Shown here: positions 45,001 to 52,750 of the stretch, piece by piece | Numbering within the stretch: position 1 is the stretch's first letter | Layout: the number at the start of each line of letters is the position of its first letter | Source of the DNA: Acetobacteraceae bacterium | Lineage (GTDB): Bacteria > Pseudomonadota > Alphaproteobacteria > Acetobacterales > Acetobacteraceae | Assembly: GCA_027488195.1 (NCBI GenBank) | Contig: JAIYCD010000182.1 | Location: 1-64,000 of the forward strand | Direction of reading: 5' to 3' | Length of the DNA: 64,000 bases | The notes under the pieces: generated by a model | What the model was told of the DNA's origin: nothing | Databases searched by the model: none | The model's input: the letters and a program-made list of their open reading frames with translations, nothing else | Made by a program: the position numbers and the translations under genes

Positions 45001-45298
45001 GGCGGCGGGCATTGTTGCCATAGGCCCAGCCGACATTCTCGGGCGGGCCGATCACCCAGGTGATGGTCGGCTTGCCGGTTTGCGGATCGGGGTCGGGCAG
45101 TTGCAACCCGGGCGGGCGCGGCGCCCTTGGCGCCGCTTCATGCGGGACCGCGGGCGCCGCATCCGCCCGCAGGAGGGAGGCCAGCGTTTCGTTCAGGCGA
45201 TCGATGGCCCGCTCGGTGCGCGCCTGCCCCTCGGCGATGCTTTCCATCCATCGCAGCAGCAGCAGTTCGAACTTTGCTTCACTCTCAGCCACAGCCAA
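42008..45298 (-). CDS. Giant glycosyltransferase with three tandem GT-B units
   Basis: 1096 residues. A short coiled-coil-like N-terminus (1-50) leads to three GT-B-like units. Unit 1, about 75-365: ITWVIGPPENVGWAYGNN, then a GT4-type donor site VHPVAPGREGTSNVLMEALSCGVPVITT. Unit 2, about 370-690: a degenerate unit with VLWFGNPDRGNFESSRWLIERL and SPNRLITAVMHGVPTLAS. Unit 3, about 700-1090: a full GT4 unit with VHVIPNGVDPARFKG, VCVGTVNLRKGQEGLMRAF and NSTSEAYPRSVVEGLLFGLPILST. No membrane helix. It could add two or three sugars in sequence to the growing surface glycan. The acceptors and donors are unknown. Confidence 0.9.
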   Translation of the reverse strand: MAVAESEAKFELLLLRWMESIAEGQARTERAIDRLNETLASLLRADAAPAVPHEAAPRAPRPPGLQLPDPDPQTGKPTITWVIGPPENVGWAYGNNARRLAAVIPGFAHTIGVDDADIAVYFDVILAERYPVNARHSVVRVGGPRPLERLYGLDPERMRRGLARFDAVVVLNLQLYRLLAPLHRRVLFIPNALKLDEWSPASRARSLPAEFTVGFAASATTKAEAEVKGGHIAEAAAKQAGVKLLRLQRGDGTQIPHDRMAEEFYGRCHAIVHPVAPGREGTSNVLMEALSCGVPVITTKDAGLHGEALVDGRNSIIRERSVAEFAAAIESLKNDRKLRDRLGAAAREFAERNHDLTQAGHAYTELLAKLRPQGQPSGLPRVSFVPFWTPAEKFASSRLRALYPAEILRAEGWPHVSMSYDATSDIVLVVQCCDHSLMHALRENPRQFLIYDVCDRYFENPRLFKRPEGEINSLDRFRELMERADLVTVPTRELKVEIATRYPGKPVVYVPETIDYDEEWHPVTPLTNEHVLWFGNPDRGNFESSRWLIERLRDRHGYTPLIVSRASYFKRHPELLPHVVDWSPEAMNEAFKRAGICVVSHAEEERTKSPNRLITAVMHGVPTLASGSPSCAEVLREAGMGFAVITKPIELDRAVLKIKDIKRRTSFVRKLQQSIAQRYSRRAIGAVYSNLLTERTYRPGSRETLNVGFISHNLVLGEGAPWSLMELAAGLNGQKGIRSFAYAAPGGPLKAAYAEAGVPLTIFDEKINHVAKGLNRRFGEVRRHFREWLTTNKIEVLVCNTAKSAAFARFGAEMGLGSVVIIRESFAPKERFKDFEGEGLVATEIGISQAEQIVFVADTSRQAWADHKFFGKVHVIPNGVDPARFKGSIDRPRAELRAALGLVQDEVIAVCVGTVNLRKGQEGLMRAFAALAPEVRAKSRIIFLGALENSYLPTFEAMLAELPEEIRSRMTLVRATPQVGQYLRASDFLLMNSTSEAYPRSVVEGLLFGLPILSTGVFGVKEQVVHGQTGFLYEFDDMASWSAHFTSLVEDAALRERMAIDAARSFWKLTTHSEMLHIYRSVVQNLADHRRRLRDN

Positions 45299-45409
45299 AG
45301 CTCCAATCAGCGGTCACGCACGTGCGGGAGGCCAAGCGCTGCTCGACCTCCTAGCGGTTTCCTGCCCCAACGCCATCCCGAACGCCGCGAAATCGACCGT
45401 GTCCGCGCA

Positions 45410-46120
45410 TCAGCGCGGGGCGCCGGAAGACCGCTGCCGCAGAGACCAGAGCTCGGCGGCCAGATGGAAGTCCTCCTCCCAGTCCACGTCGATTGTTTTT
45501 GCTTTGGACACAGGATGCAGCAACGGCCGCTCCCCGATGCGATCGGAGAAACGGCGGTAGTTGCCGACATCCGAGATGAAGACCGCGCTGTTCACCTCAT
45601 AGAGCACGGGAAGCGTCTGCGTGCGCGGCCATTTCTCGACGCGGCGATCATAGTTGACCGGGCCTTCCGCGTTCCACATGAACGTCCGCAACTCAAGGAC
45701 ACCCATGAGGCTGTCATGGGTTCCGGCTTGGAGGGCGGCCCGATATGCCGCAAGGGCGGCCTCGTATTCAGGCTCGTCGAAGAAGGGCGATGTCACATGC
45801 GTCCAGAGCACATGCGCGCCCTCGATGATCTGCGGGACGTAGCTGACGACTTCGTCGGTCGAAGTGGCGGATGAGCAGAGCGCATCGGGGCGCCGGTCAA
45901 TGCGCAACCGGCCACCCGCCAAAGGCAGATAGCGCTCGCCGATCGCGATCACCAGAGGGTCGTTGGTGGACAGAACGACCTCGTCGATGCCGCGCGTCGC
46001 AAGCAGCTGCTTGAGCTTGATGCCGAGCAACCCTTCCGGCTCGCCGCCGAAGGCTCGCGTGTTCTTGTGCGGCACGCGCTGGCTGCCGGCACGGCAGGGA
46101 AGGAAGGCGACGATCTTCAT
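45410..46120 (-). CDS. Acylneuraminate cytidylyltransferase-family protein (CMP-ulosonic acid synthetase)
   Basis: 236 residues. ARxGSxRxPxKN-type CTP-binding motif is present as CRAGSQRVPHKNTRAFGG near 9; LSTNDPLVIAIGERY near 50, RRPDALCSSATSTDEVV near 77 and a C-terminal DVDWEEDFHLAAELW (metal-binding Asp region) near 210 match the NeuA/PseF family. It activates a nine- or eight-carbon keto-sugar acid as a CMP derivative. It overlaps the HAD gene by 4 bases and is distinct from KdsB at 57165, so it should serve a second acid. Confidence 0.88.
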   Translation of the reverse strand: MKIVAFLPCRAGSQRVPHKNTRAFGGEPEGLLGIKLKQLLATRGIDEVVLSTNDPLVIAIGERYLPLAGGRLRIDRRPDALCSSATSTDEVVSYVPQIIEGAHVLWTHVTSPFFDEPEYEAALAAYRAALQAGTHDSLMGVLELRTFMWNAEGPVNYDRRVEKWPRTQTLPVLYEVNSAVFISDVGNYRRFSDRIGERPLLHPVSKAKTIDVDWEEDFHLAAELWSLRQRSSGAPR

Positions 46121-46848
46121 GTCTCGACCGCGGTTGCATGCGATGCGCGCAGAACGGCCGAGAGGCCGCGCAGGTCATCGATCAGGGGGAAGCCATGGAC
46201 TGCCGCCAGCTCCCGCATGCGGGGCTGCGCCGTGGAGAAGCGATCCATGTAGACGAAGCTGGTGCCAAGCGATTCAGCCGCCTTGAAGTCGGCCTCTGCA
46301 TCGCCGATGAAGAGCACCGAAGCCGGGTCCGTCACGCCATCATGGGCTGCGAGATCCGCGAGCACCTGCGCCAGGTTGTCGGGCTTTGGCGTCGGCGAAC
46401 CAAGGATCTTTCGGAAAGGTGGGGCGTCCCCGCGCTCGCCCAGCACCTCCCGCAATTCCGCCTCGTCCGAGCCGGAGACGATATAGAGGGGCAGGCGCGC
46501 GGCCAGGCCGGCCACGACGTCACGCATGCCGGGCGTGGCCGGTGTCGTCACGTAGCGTCCGCGCAGCAGGCCGGCATAGGCCGCCAGCAAGCCGGCATGA
46601 TCCACCCGCGGCCGCACCGCGAGGTCCCATGTCAGCAGCGTCTCGAAGAGGCGATAACGGGAAGTTCCGAAGTTGGCACGCTGAAAGGCCGAGAACCGCG
46701 CCACATCGGAGGGCGTGAAGCCTGCCGCCTCCAAGACCTCCCGGAAGCAGGAGGATTTCAGTTCGTTGCTGTCCAGCAGGACGCCGTCGCAGTCGAAGAC
46801 CACGGCGGCCGGCTCCCGAAGCGTGCGGGCCATGGGCGGTTCAGTCAA
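46117..46848 (-). CDS. HAD-family hydrolase, predicted ulosonate-phosphate phosphatase
   Basis: 243 residues. Motif I VVFDCDGVLLDSN (nucleophile Asp), a helical cap (ELKSSCFREVLEAAGFTPSDVARF), motif II YIVSGSDEAEL, motif III Lys in TPKPDNLAQVL and motif IV FIGDAEADFKAAESLG are all intact. Start at 46848, or ATG 46833 (MARTLREPAAVVFD). It overlaps both neighbours, so it is translationally coupled to the aldolase and cytidylyltransferase. By analogy with KdsC, it could remove the phosphate from the aldolase product before CMP activation; that step is inferred. Confidence 0.87.
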   Translation of the reverse strand: MTEPPMARTLREPAAVVFDCDGVLLDSNELKSSCFREVLEAAGFTPSDVARFSAFQRANFGTSRYRLFETLLTWDLAVRPRVDHAGLLAAYAGLLRGRYVTTPATPGMRDVVAGLAARLPLYIVSGSDEAELREVLGERGDAPPFRKILGSPTPKPDNLAQVLADLAAHDGVTDPASVLFIGDAEADFKAAESLGTSFVYMDRFSTAQPRMRELAAVHGFPLIDDLRGLSAVLRASHATAVET

Positions 46849-48406
46849 CGGCGGCGTTGAGCGCGTAGACCGAGACGCTGTCCAGACGGTACAGGGTGGG
46901 GGTCAGGCTGCGCAGCCGGCTATGGGTCGAGCGGGCGCAGAACAGATCGATCATGCTCTGCACCTCGCGCGACAGTTCCTGCTCCGCGCTGCTCGCCATC
47001 TCGTAGCCGTCGAAGCCGGCCATCAGGCAATCCTTCGTGCCCAGCGCGGCCACGGCGCCCAGCGCAAGGTCGAGCGGGCTCGTGTCCGAAACAGGACCGA
47101 TGCTTTCCTCGGCGCCGGCGGCGATGGGCGCCGCCTGCCACACCGGCGCATCCAGACCGCGGGGAACGCAGCCCGTCACACGAGGCGGCGTAGGCACGAC
47201 GTAGCCGGAAAGGCCCGTCAGATTATCCGCCGCATCCACCCGCATCGCGGCATGGCCGGGAAGGCAGAGCAGCTGCTCGCCGCCCAGGCTGCGCGCGAGG
47301 TCCAGATGGCGTGTGCTGGAGAAAAGGACCAGCGCACCGGTCTTGGCAATGTAGCGCCTGATGGCGTCCACATGACGCCGCACCGAGCCGCCTCCGCCCA
47401 GAACCAGCACGGGGCGCGCCGGGTCGGCCATCGGCGCCAGGGCGGGGTAGGCCTCACGGTCCACCTCGCTTGAGCTCTGCCGCTGCAGGGCCTGGATGAT
47501 CGACAGCACCGAATAGCGGTTCTTCGAGATCCAGCTCATGACATCGCGCTGGGGCAGGTTGTTCGCGCCCGAGATCATGTAGGGCAGGTTCGTGCCCCAG
47601 CCGTAGATCTGGCGCAGCTCCTCGAAGGACTCGATGACCGCGGAGAGCGCCTGGTAGTCGAGCGAGCGGCTGTTGCCGATGCTGTCCAGGTGCACCAGCA
47701 TCGTCTCGATGCGCAGGTTGCCTGCACCTCGCCCCATGCCCACCAGCGTTCCGTCGATCACATCGACGCCGGCATCGAGCGCGGCCAGCGAATTCGCGAA
47801 GGCCAGGCACATGTTGTCGTGCCCGTGGAAGCCGAGCGTCTTGCTGGGCAGCGCCTTGCGCAGCTCGGCGAAGAGTTTCGAAAGGCTGGCCGGCATGCAA
47901 CCGCCGTAGCTGTCCACCAAGGCGATGCTGTCGAAGCTGTCGGCGGCATCGAAGGCGGCGGCGATGCGGGAGATGTCGTCCTGGAAGGTCGAGAGATACA
48001 TCACGTTGAAGCCGACGTTCAGCCCGGCCTCCTTCAGGGCACGCGCGAGCGAGATGCCATGCGCCAGCGCATTGGGCGCCACCGTGATGCGGACCATGTC
48101 CACGAGCGGCGCGAGATGGCCAAACAGCGGCCCCATGCGGTCCGGCGTGTAGCCCTTGCCGTCGATCATCACGGCAAGCTTCTGATCCTCGCGCAGAATT
48201 CCGCGGGCCTCGGCGATGCGTTCGGGAGAAAGGAAGAAAAACTCACCACTGTAACCCTTGGCCGGATCATTCACATAGCCAAGCTCGACATGCGTGATAG
48301 GGAGCCGCGACATGGAATGCAGATAAGTGCGGATCAGAAGTGGGTCGAAGTCCCAGTTCGTGTAATAACCGCCATCGCGAAGCGTGCAATCCAGTAGCTC
48401 TACCAT
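46841..48406 (-). CDS. DRE-TIM (HMGL-like) aldolase fused to a second Rossmann-like domain
   Basis: 521 residues. The first ~275 form a DRE-TIM metallo-aldolase barrel: LLDCTLRDGGYYTNW at 4 (the DRE motif), ALVDSYGGCMPASL near 155 and the metal-binding LGFHGHDNMCLAF near 180. The family includes 4-hydroxy-2-oxovalerate aldolase and isopropylmalate synthase, which join a keto acid or acyl unit to an acceptor. Residues about 325-500 form a separate domain (PVLVLGGGGSVRRHVDAIRRYI, LVLFSSTRHLDLARSLGG, DCLMAGFDGYEM) that resembles the Rossmann-like MptE/DUF115 domain of glycan loci. It leads the operon with the HAD and cytidylyltransferase genes. Confidence 0.85.
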   Translation of the reverse strand: MVELLDCTLRDGGYYTNWDFDPLLIRTYLHSMSRLPITHVELGYVNDPAKGYSGEFFFLSPERIAEARGILREDQKLAVMIDGKGYTPDRMGPLFGHLAPLVDMVRITVAPNALAHGISLARALKEAGLNVGFNVMYLSTFQDDISRIAAAFDAADSFDSIALVDSYGGCMPASLSKLFAELRKALPSKTLGFHGHDNMCLAFANSLAALDAGVDVIDGTLVGMGRGAGNLRIETMLVHLDSIGNSRSLDYQALSAVIESFEELRQIYGWGTNLPYMISGANNLPQRDVMSWISKNRYSVLSIIQALQRQSSSEVDREAYPALAPMADPARPVLVLGGGGSVRRHVDAIRRYIAKTGALVLFSSTRHLDLARSLGGEQLLCLPGHAAMRVDAADNLTGLSGYVVPTPPRVTGCVPRGLDAPVWQAAPIAAGAEESIGPVSDTSPLDLALGAVAALGTKDCLMAGFDGYEMASSAEQELSREVQSMIDLFCARSTHSRLRSLTPTLYRLDSVSVYALNAAVD

Positions 48407-48489
48407 CTCTCGAAACTCCCGTTTGCACTGCCTAATTACCTCAGCGGTGCGTTTTTATGCAAGGGTTGTGCCAGAGCGTGTCCGGCCCA

Positions 48490-49458
48490 TCACTCCGTGA
48501 CAGCGCCGAGAAAAATTTCCGCATAGTGGCGTTCGGAACTTTGCTCGGACTTGGTCCGATAAAGGGCGTGCAGCTGCGCGCGCTCCTCGGGCGGAGCCTT
48601 GCGGAACTTCGAGCGCGCCATGTCGCCGATGGCAAAGCGCCCCAACCGGGCAGGGCCCTCGACCACGAAGCGCTCGGTGCATTCGGTCACCACTACATCG
48701 GGCCGCTCGTGCTGGATCACGCTGCGGTCAGGACTGGTGCTGTGAATGAAGACGAAACGCCGAAAGACCTGCCCAAAAAAGAGAGCGAGGTTCCAACCGA
48801 AGGAATCCCCGAAGAGAAGCATGGATCCGTGCGGCGCCGCCGGATTGGAATAGACCAGCGTTCGCCCACGATTCTTCAATTCGCTGTCGAACAGCAGCTG
48901 CGGCTGGGGCCCACGCGGATGAGCCGTGATGCGAGGCTCCCGCCGTCTCGGTTCCAGTTTGCTGTCCAAGTCACCGGAGGAGGGCGCTTCACGGAACTCG
49001 TACGCGGCCTCGTCCAACGCCTCGGCATGGCCGGTGCTGGCGAGCGTGACCTTGGCCGCGACGAATGCGCCGTAATCGTTCCAGTGGGTGTCGCCCTTGT
49101 CATAGACCCGCATGCGCGGGGCCGCCTTCAGTTCCGCAACCGGATAGATCAGTTGCGCCCCAGGCGGCACCGCGGCCAGCAGGGTCTCCGTGGGACGTTC
49201 GGCGGCACGGGCGGCCCGATGAGGGTACCAATCATCGTAGACGGATTCCTTGGATGGCGCGAGCAACTGCACATGGCGGAACCCCGTCTCGGCAGCCAGC
49301 GCGGTGATGCCCGCCAGCATGCCCGACCAGGCGGCCTGCGCGGTCGCGCTGAGCCTGGTCGCCCCGGTGTACTGGCCAACACTGTCGTTCTTGTCGTTGT
49401 CGAGGTACAGCCAGCCCTGCTCCCCCTCCAGCACCTTGCGCGGCATCGTCTCGCTCAT
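48490..49458 (-). CDS. AlgX/AlgJ-like SGNH protein (predicted glycan O-acetyltransferase)
   Basis: 322 residues. EGEQGWLYLDNDKND near 12 is the opening motif of AlgX/AlgJ/DltD-like proteins. YDKGDTHWNDYGAFVAA near 120 gives the Asp-x-His pair, and SMLLFGDSFGWNL near 210 gives the Ser nucleophile. In AlgJ and AlgX the order is DTHW before GDSF, as here, which marks the inverted SGNH type that adds acetyl groups to alginate-like polymers. No signal peptide is evident, which is unusual because AlgX/AlgJ act in the periplasm. It overlaps the next gene upstream by 4 bases. Confidence 0.82.
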   Translation of the reverse strand: MSETMPRKVLEGEQGWLYLDNDKNDSVGQYTGATRLSATAQAAWSGMLAGITALAAETGFRHVQLLAPSKESVYDDWYPHRAARAAERPTETLLAAVPPGAQLIYPVAELKAAPRMRVYDKGDTHWNDYGAFVAAKVTLASTGHAEALDEAAYEFREAPSSGDLDSKLEPRRREPRITAHPRGPQPQLLFDSELKNRGRTLVYSNPAAPHGSMLLFGDSFGWNLALFFGQVFRRFVFIHSTSPDRSVIQHERPDVVVTECTERFVVEGPARLGRFAIGDMARSKFRKAPPEERAQLHALYRTKSEQSSERHYAEIFLGAVTE

Positions 49459-50576
49459 GGGATTGCCTTGCCTTCCTGGTCGGGATCAGCCGGCGCTGGC
49501 GGGGGGTATTCCCGCAGGGCACGCTGCACGGTCTGGTCCAGGAAAACATCATTCTTGAACCGCAGGGTGGAGCGGATGGCGATGGCCGGATCCCAGTACC
49601 GGGACGGCGTCCCCCGCCCTGTCAGCTTCGCCGCCGCGGTTTCCCGCCCGGCGATGCAATGGGCGCAGGTCATCAGAACGTCCGAGAGTTCACGCGCGGC
49701 GCCGAAGGAACGCGTGGCGTGGGTGGGGGCGAAATAGGCGATCTCCACCGCCTGATCCAGCGCGCTGCGCGCGGCGGCCCATTCTTCCCGAAGCAGCCGC
49801 AATGCGCCCAGCAGGAGGCAGCCCTTCACGAAGTTGTAGATCGCGGCCGGCTTCTCGCGCGTGGCGGCGAGCAGGGGCTGCATTTCGGACAAGGCCAGCA
49901 GGCAGCGCTCCTGGTCGCCATAGCGCAAGCCGAGCTGGGCACAGGCATAGCGGATCGAAAGGCTCCAGTGGACGTGGTTCACGATCCCCTCCTGGGCGCG
50001 AAACGCATCAAGCAGGGCCCAGACACGGTCCAGCGCCTCAGGCGTCGCGAGCCGCGGCGCATCGCAGAGCCGGTAGCAAAGCACGGCGGTGACTTGAGCG
50101 ATGGCGATGCCGTCGGGCTCTGGCTGCGTGAGCAGGGCATGAGCCAGACGCATCGCATAATCATACAGCATCTGCCGATGGGGAATGCGCGTGCCGTAAT
50201 TCCGCACATCATGCGATATGTCATCAACCTGCAGCGGGATAGGCGCAAAGAGCCAGCGCCACCGGGCCTGCAGGTAATCCGCAGCAGTGTATTGCCGCGT
50301 GCCGCCAGGCCCGAATGCCGTCAGCGACAGCACTCGGCAGAAGGGCTGCGTCATGGGAAGCGATAGACGGCCCCGGCCTTCGTGAAGCGCGATCTCCTGC
50401 TCCGCCACCGGGTCGTCACCCTCGCCAGAGAGTTGCACCACGAGGCGATCCACTCCGCGGCAAGCGATCTCGACCACGGCTCCGCTCGCCGGCACTTCCA
50501 GTTTGAGGAACTTCAACTCGGGGCTGATGGGCTTGGCGTCTGCCACGGCGTCAGTCCCGCCCGGGACAGGAGGCAT
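49455..50576 (-). CDS. Hypothetical protein with beta N-domain and TPR-like helices
   Basis: 373 residues from ATG 50576 (MPPVPGGTDAVADAKPISPELKFLKLEV); the longer track start adds an Arg-rich shadow. Residues 20-100 look beta-rich (AVVEIACRGVDRLVVQLSGEGDD), then helical repeats (VNHVHWSLSIRYACAQLGLRYGDQERCLLAL, NFVKGCLLLGALRLLREEWAAARSAL). The tail GRGTPSRYWDPAIAIRSTLRFKNDVF may bind the partner. It shares its plan with the protein at 39949 and is coupled to the AlgX/AlgJ-like gene by a 4-base overlap. Function unknown. Confidence 0.75.
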   Translation of the reverse strand: MPPVPGGTDAVADAKPISPELKFLKLEVPASGAVVEIACRGVDRLVVQLSGEGDDPVAEQEIALHEGRGRLSLPMTQPFCRVLSLTAFGPGGTRQYTAADYLQARWRWLFAPIPLQVDDISHDVRNYGTRIPHRQMLYDYAMRLAHALLTQPEPDGIAIAQVTAVLCYRLCDAPRLATPEALDRVWALLDAFRAQEGIVNHVHWSLSIRYACAQLGLRYGDQERCLLALSEMQPLLAATREKPAAIYNFVKGCLLLGALRLLREEWAAARSALDQAVEIAYFAPTHATRSFGAARELSDVLMTCAHCIAGRETAAAKLTGRGTPSRYWDPAIAIRSTLRFKNDVFLDQTVQRALREYPPPAPADPDQEGKAIP

Positions 50577-50803
50577 GGGCAGCGCCAGCCGGCACCTGGC
50601 CCTGGCTCTGGGCTGCACCCGGAACTGCCGGCGCAGCCCGCGTGGGGCCTCCGTCAGTCGTCGCGGCCGCGGCGCCGTATGGCGTCGCACCAGACAAGAT
50701 CCCGAAGACTGGCCCGGCGGTCATCGGCACTCTCACATCGCTGGATGATGCCGGAGACATCCGGCATCGCTTGGGTTTCACGCTCGGGCGACGAAACGCG
50801 GGC

Positions 50804-52657
50804 TCATGCCTGCGCCACAACCGTCACGGAACGGCAGGTGAAATCCTCGGACCGCAGCGTCGCATAGCGATTGCGCACGCGCTGCGTGAGGCGAATCAGC
50901 GCGGCGGGGTCGTCCAGATTTTCCTGCCAACCCGTGATCGTCATGCGCCGACCGATCCGCTCACGCAGGGCGCCGAGCGAGGGAACGCTGGATCGCACGA
51001 GCGCGACGTGGCGCCAATCCACCAGCTTCTGCTGCGCCTCGTCATCCGGCTGCATCTCGGCCGCCGTCTGCGGGGAGCGACCATGCCCCGCCCAGGAGCG
51101 GGGATTACGCCACGTCAAACGCAACTGGCCTTTAGGCTTCAGCAGCCGGATCGCCTGATCCAGGGCCTGGTCGAGCGCCGCCTCGGCCGGCTCTGGCCGG
51201 AGGATCAGGAGATCCACCGAGTGTCGCTCCACATCGTCCACGGATTCAACAAAGGTCAGCTTCGAATCCATCGCCGCGATGTCGGCGGGCGTGAAGGTCG
51301 CCTTGACCCGCGCAAGTGTCACCGGGTTGCGATAGACCCGGCGCTGGAGATCCCCCTCGGAGAGCACGCCCGTGTAGCGCGCCGCGCCCATGGCACGCAG
51401 GACGAGACCATTGAGCGCAATGCCGCCACCCAGCTCTACGACATGCGCCCCAGGCAGCAACTCGGTGAAGTCTTGCGCGGCTTCCGGCAGCCCGATCTCG
51501 ACGCAGGTTCCAAAGGCACGGAAGAGCTGGCGGAAGGCCGCGTCGTCGGTGATGCCCTGGGCCAGGCCGTGGCGAATGGCGAGATGCCCGGCGGAACGCG
51601 GCGCCGCCAGGGATTTGGCGACTTCAAGAGCCGCGTCACGATCGATCGTTGCCAGAGGATCGGCTGGCTCCGCCCGGGGGGCGGACTGCGCCTCCAGCCG
51701 CAACCGCGCACGGCGCGTGGCGGCCGGGTCGGCGCTCGCCCGCAAATAGGCGATCACCTCCAGCAGATAGCCCTTGACAGGACCGGAGCTCTTGCGGAGC
51801 AGGCGAGAGAGCTCCTCGATCAGCGCGGCTTCGCGGGACGTCCCGCGCACAGCGCGATCCAGCACATCGCAGGCGAGCTTGTATTCATCGCGCTCCAGAA
51901 GGTCCAAGGCCAGCCCGGCGCCGAGGTCGCTGACATGCGCTGCGGGCAGCATGGAGGCCATCCGCTCCCACAGCTCGATCAGGCGCGTGCTCGGCACTTG
52001 GCGCATGTCGGAGGGCAGGTTCTGGCCGAAGCTGGTCAGATGCTTCGAGACGGTAAACACCACAGAGGTGCCATCGCCCACTGTCTCGACGGCCTCAAGC
52101 TCAGGCACGGATGCCGCGAGCCAGGCGATCTGCCGGGACGTGATGTGCAGGAAATCCTGCATCATGATGCGTGAGCCACGCAGCAGGCGCGGCCCCACAT
52201 GGTTCAGCACCGCCCAGAGCATGCGCCACGACTTTGGCGCATCAATGAACAGCAGCTCGATGCTCTCCGAGAGTTCCAGGAGGCTCTCGATTTCGAGAAC
52301 TTCGCCCGTGAGGACGTTGAGCTTCGATGAATATGGCGCGAGATGCTGGCGGAACAGCGGCAGGAAACTGTCGCCACGCTTCAGGCCGACCTGGGGGAAA
52401 CCGCTTGCGTAGAGCGGCGACCATTTGAAGCGGTCCAGGACCGTCAGAGACCAGTCATGCCCGCTCGCCTGAAGGCCACTGCAAATCTGGTAGGTGCTCG
52501 CCCCAAGCCATGGGCCGATCTCAATGACGGCACCCTTGCCGCGGTAACCACTGGCGGTCTTGAAATAGAGGAATTTTTCATCTTCGGAGAGCATCGCCGG
52601 GATTTCCGGCATCGGCTCGTAGCGCCCGGGTTCGGCCTTAACAGTTTCTACTGCCAC
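50804..52657 (-). CDS. Double class I methyltransferase-like protein
   Basis: 617 residues from GTG 52657 (GGAG 8 bases upstream; the longer track start crosses the promoter). The N-terminal unit, about 30-220, has a SAM-binding motif I (GAVIEIGPWLGASTYQICSG) and ELLFIDAPKSW at the acidic-loop position. A helical linker of about 130 residues follows. The C-terminal unit has VVELGGGIALNGLVLRAMGAARYTGVL as motif I and DLLILRPEPAEAALDQALDQAIRLLKPKGQLRLTWRNP as motifs post-I to III. Two methyltransferase units in one chain suggest two modifications of the same glycan or acceptor, or one active and one structural unit. Targets unknown. Confidence 0.82.
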   Translation of the reverse strand: MAVETVKAEPGRYEPMPEIPAMLSEDEKFLYFKTASGYRGKGAVIEIGPWLGASTYQICSGLQASGHDWSLTVLDRFKWSPLYASGFPQVGLKRGDSFLPLFRQHLAPYSSKLNVLTGEVLEIESLLELSESIELLFIDAPKSWRMLWAVLNHVGPRLLRGSRIMMQDFLHITSRQIAWLAASVPELEAVETVGDGTSVVFTVSKHLTSFGQNLPSDMRQVPSTRLIELWERMASMLPAAHVSDLGAGLALDLLERDEYKLACDVLDRAVRGTSREAALIEELSRLLRKSSGPVKGYLLEVIAYLRASADPAATRRARLRLEAQSAPRAEPADPLATIDRDAALEVAKSLAAPRSAGHLAIRHGLAQGITDDAAFRQLFRAFGTCVEIGLPEAAQDFTELLPGAHVVELGGGIALNGLVLRAMGAARYTGVLSEGDLQRRVYRNPVTLARVKATFTPADIAAMDSKLTFVESVDDVERHSVDLLILRPEPAEAALDQALDQAIRLLKPKGQLRLTWRNPRSWAGHGRSPQTAAEMQPDDEAQQKLVDWRHVALVRSSVPSLGALRERIGRRMTITGWQENLDDPAALIRLTQRVRNRYATLRSEDFTCRSVTVVAQA

Positions 52658-52685
52658 GGGCGAGACTCCATCAAAACCGGCCCTT

Positions 52686-52691
52686 ATTATA
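52686..52691 (-). promoter_or_regulatory. Perfect -10 hexamer upstream of the double methyltransferase gene
   Basis: The minus strand has TATAAT within an AT-rich stretch (TTATATAATAAGG) about 30 bases before the GTG start. A -35-like TTGCAT lies 19 bases further up (52711-52716), which is longer than ideal. AT-rich DNA is rare here, so this is likely the promoter of the 52657-to-37163 run or its first part. Confidence 0.5.
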
Positions 52692-52750
52692 TAACACTCA
52701 ATACCGTCCGATGCAATCTGGCGCCGGAGGAACTTCGCTCGCATCAACTC

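Noticed and set aside
41234-45874. Plus-strand ORFs of 791 and 747 residues
   Set aside because: They mirror the epimerase and triple glycosyltransferase genes; no motifs, no ribosome-binding site, and composition typical of antisense frames.
46117-46848. Assignment of the HAD protein as KdsC
   Set aside because: It is fused by overlap to the other ulosonate module, has a helical cap unlike the short, cap-less KdsC, and is larger than KdsC.
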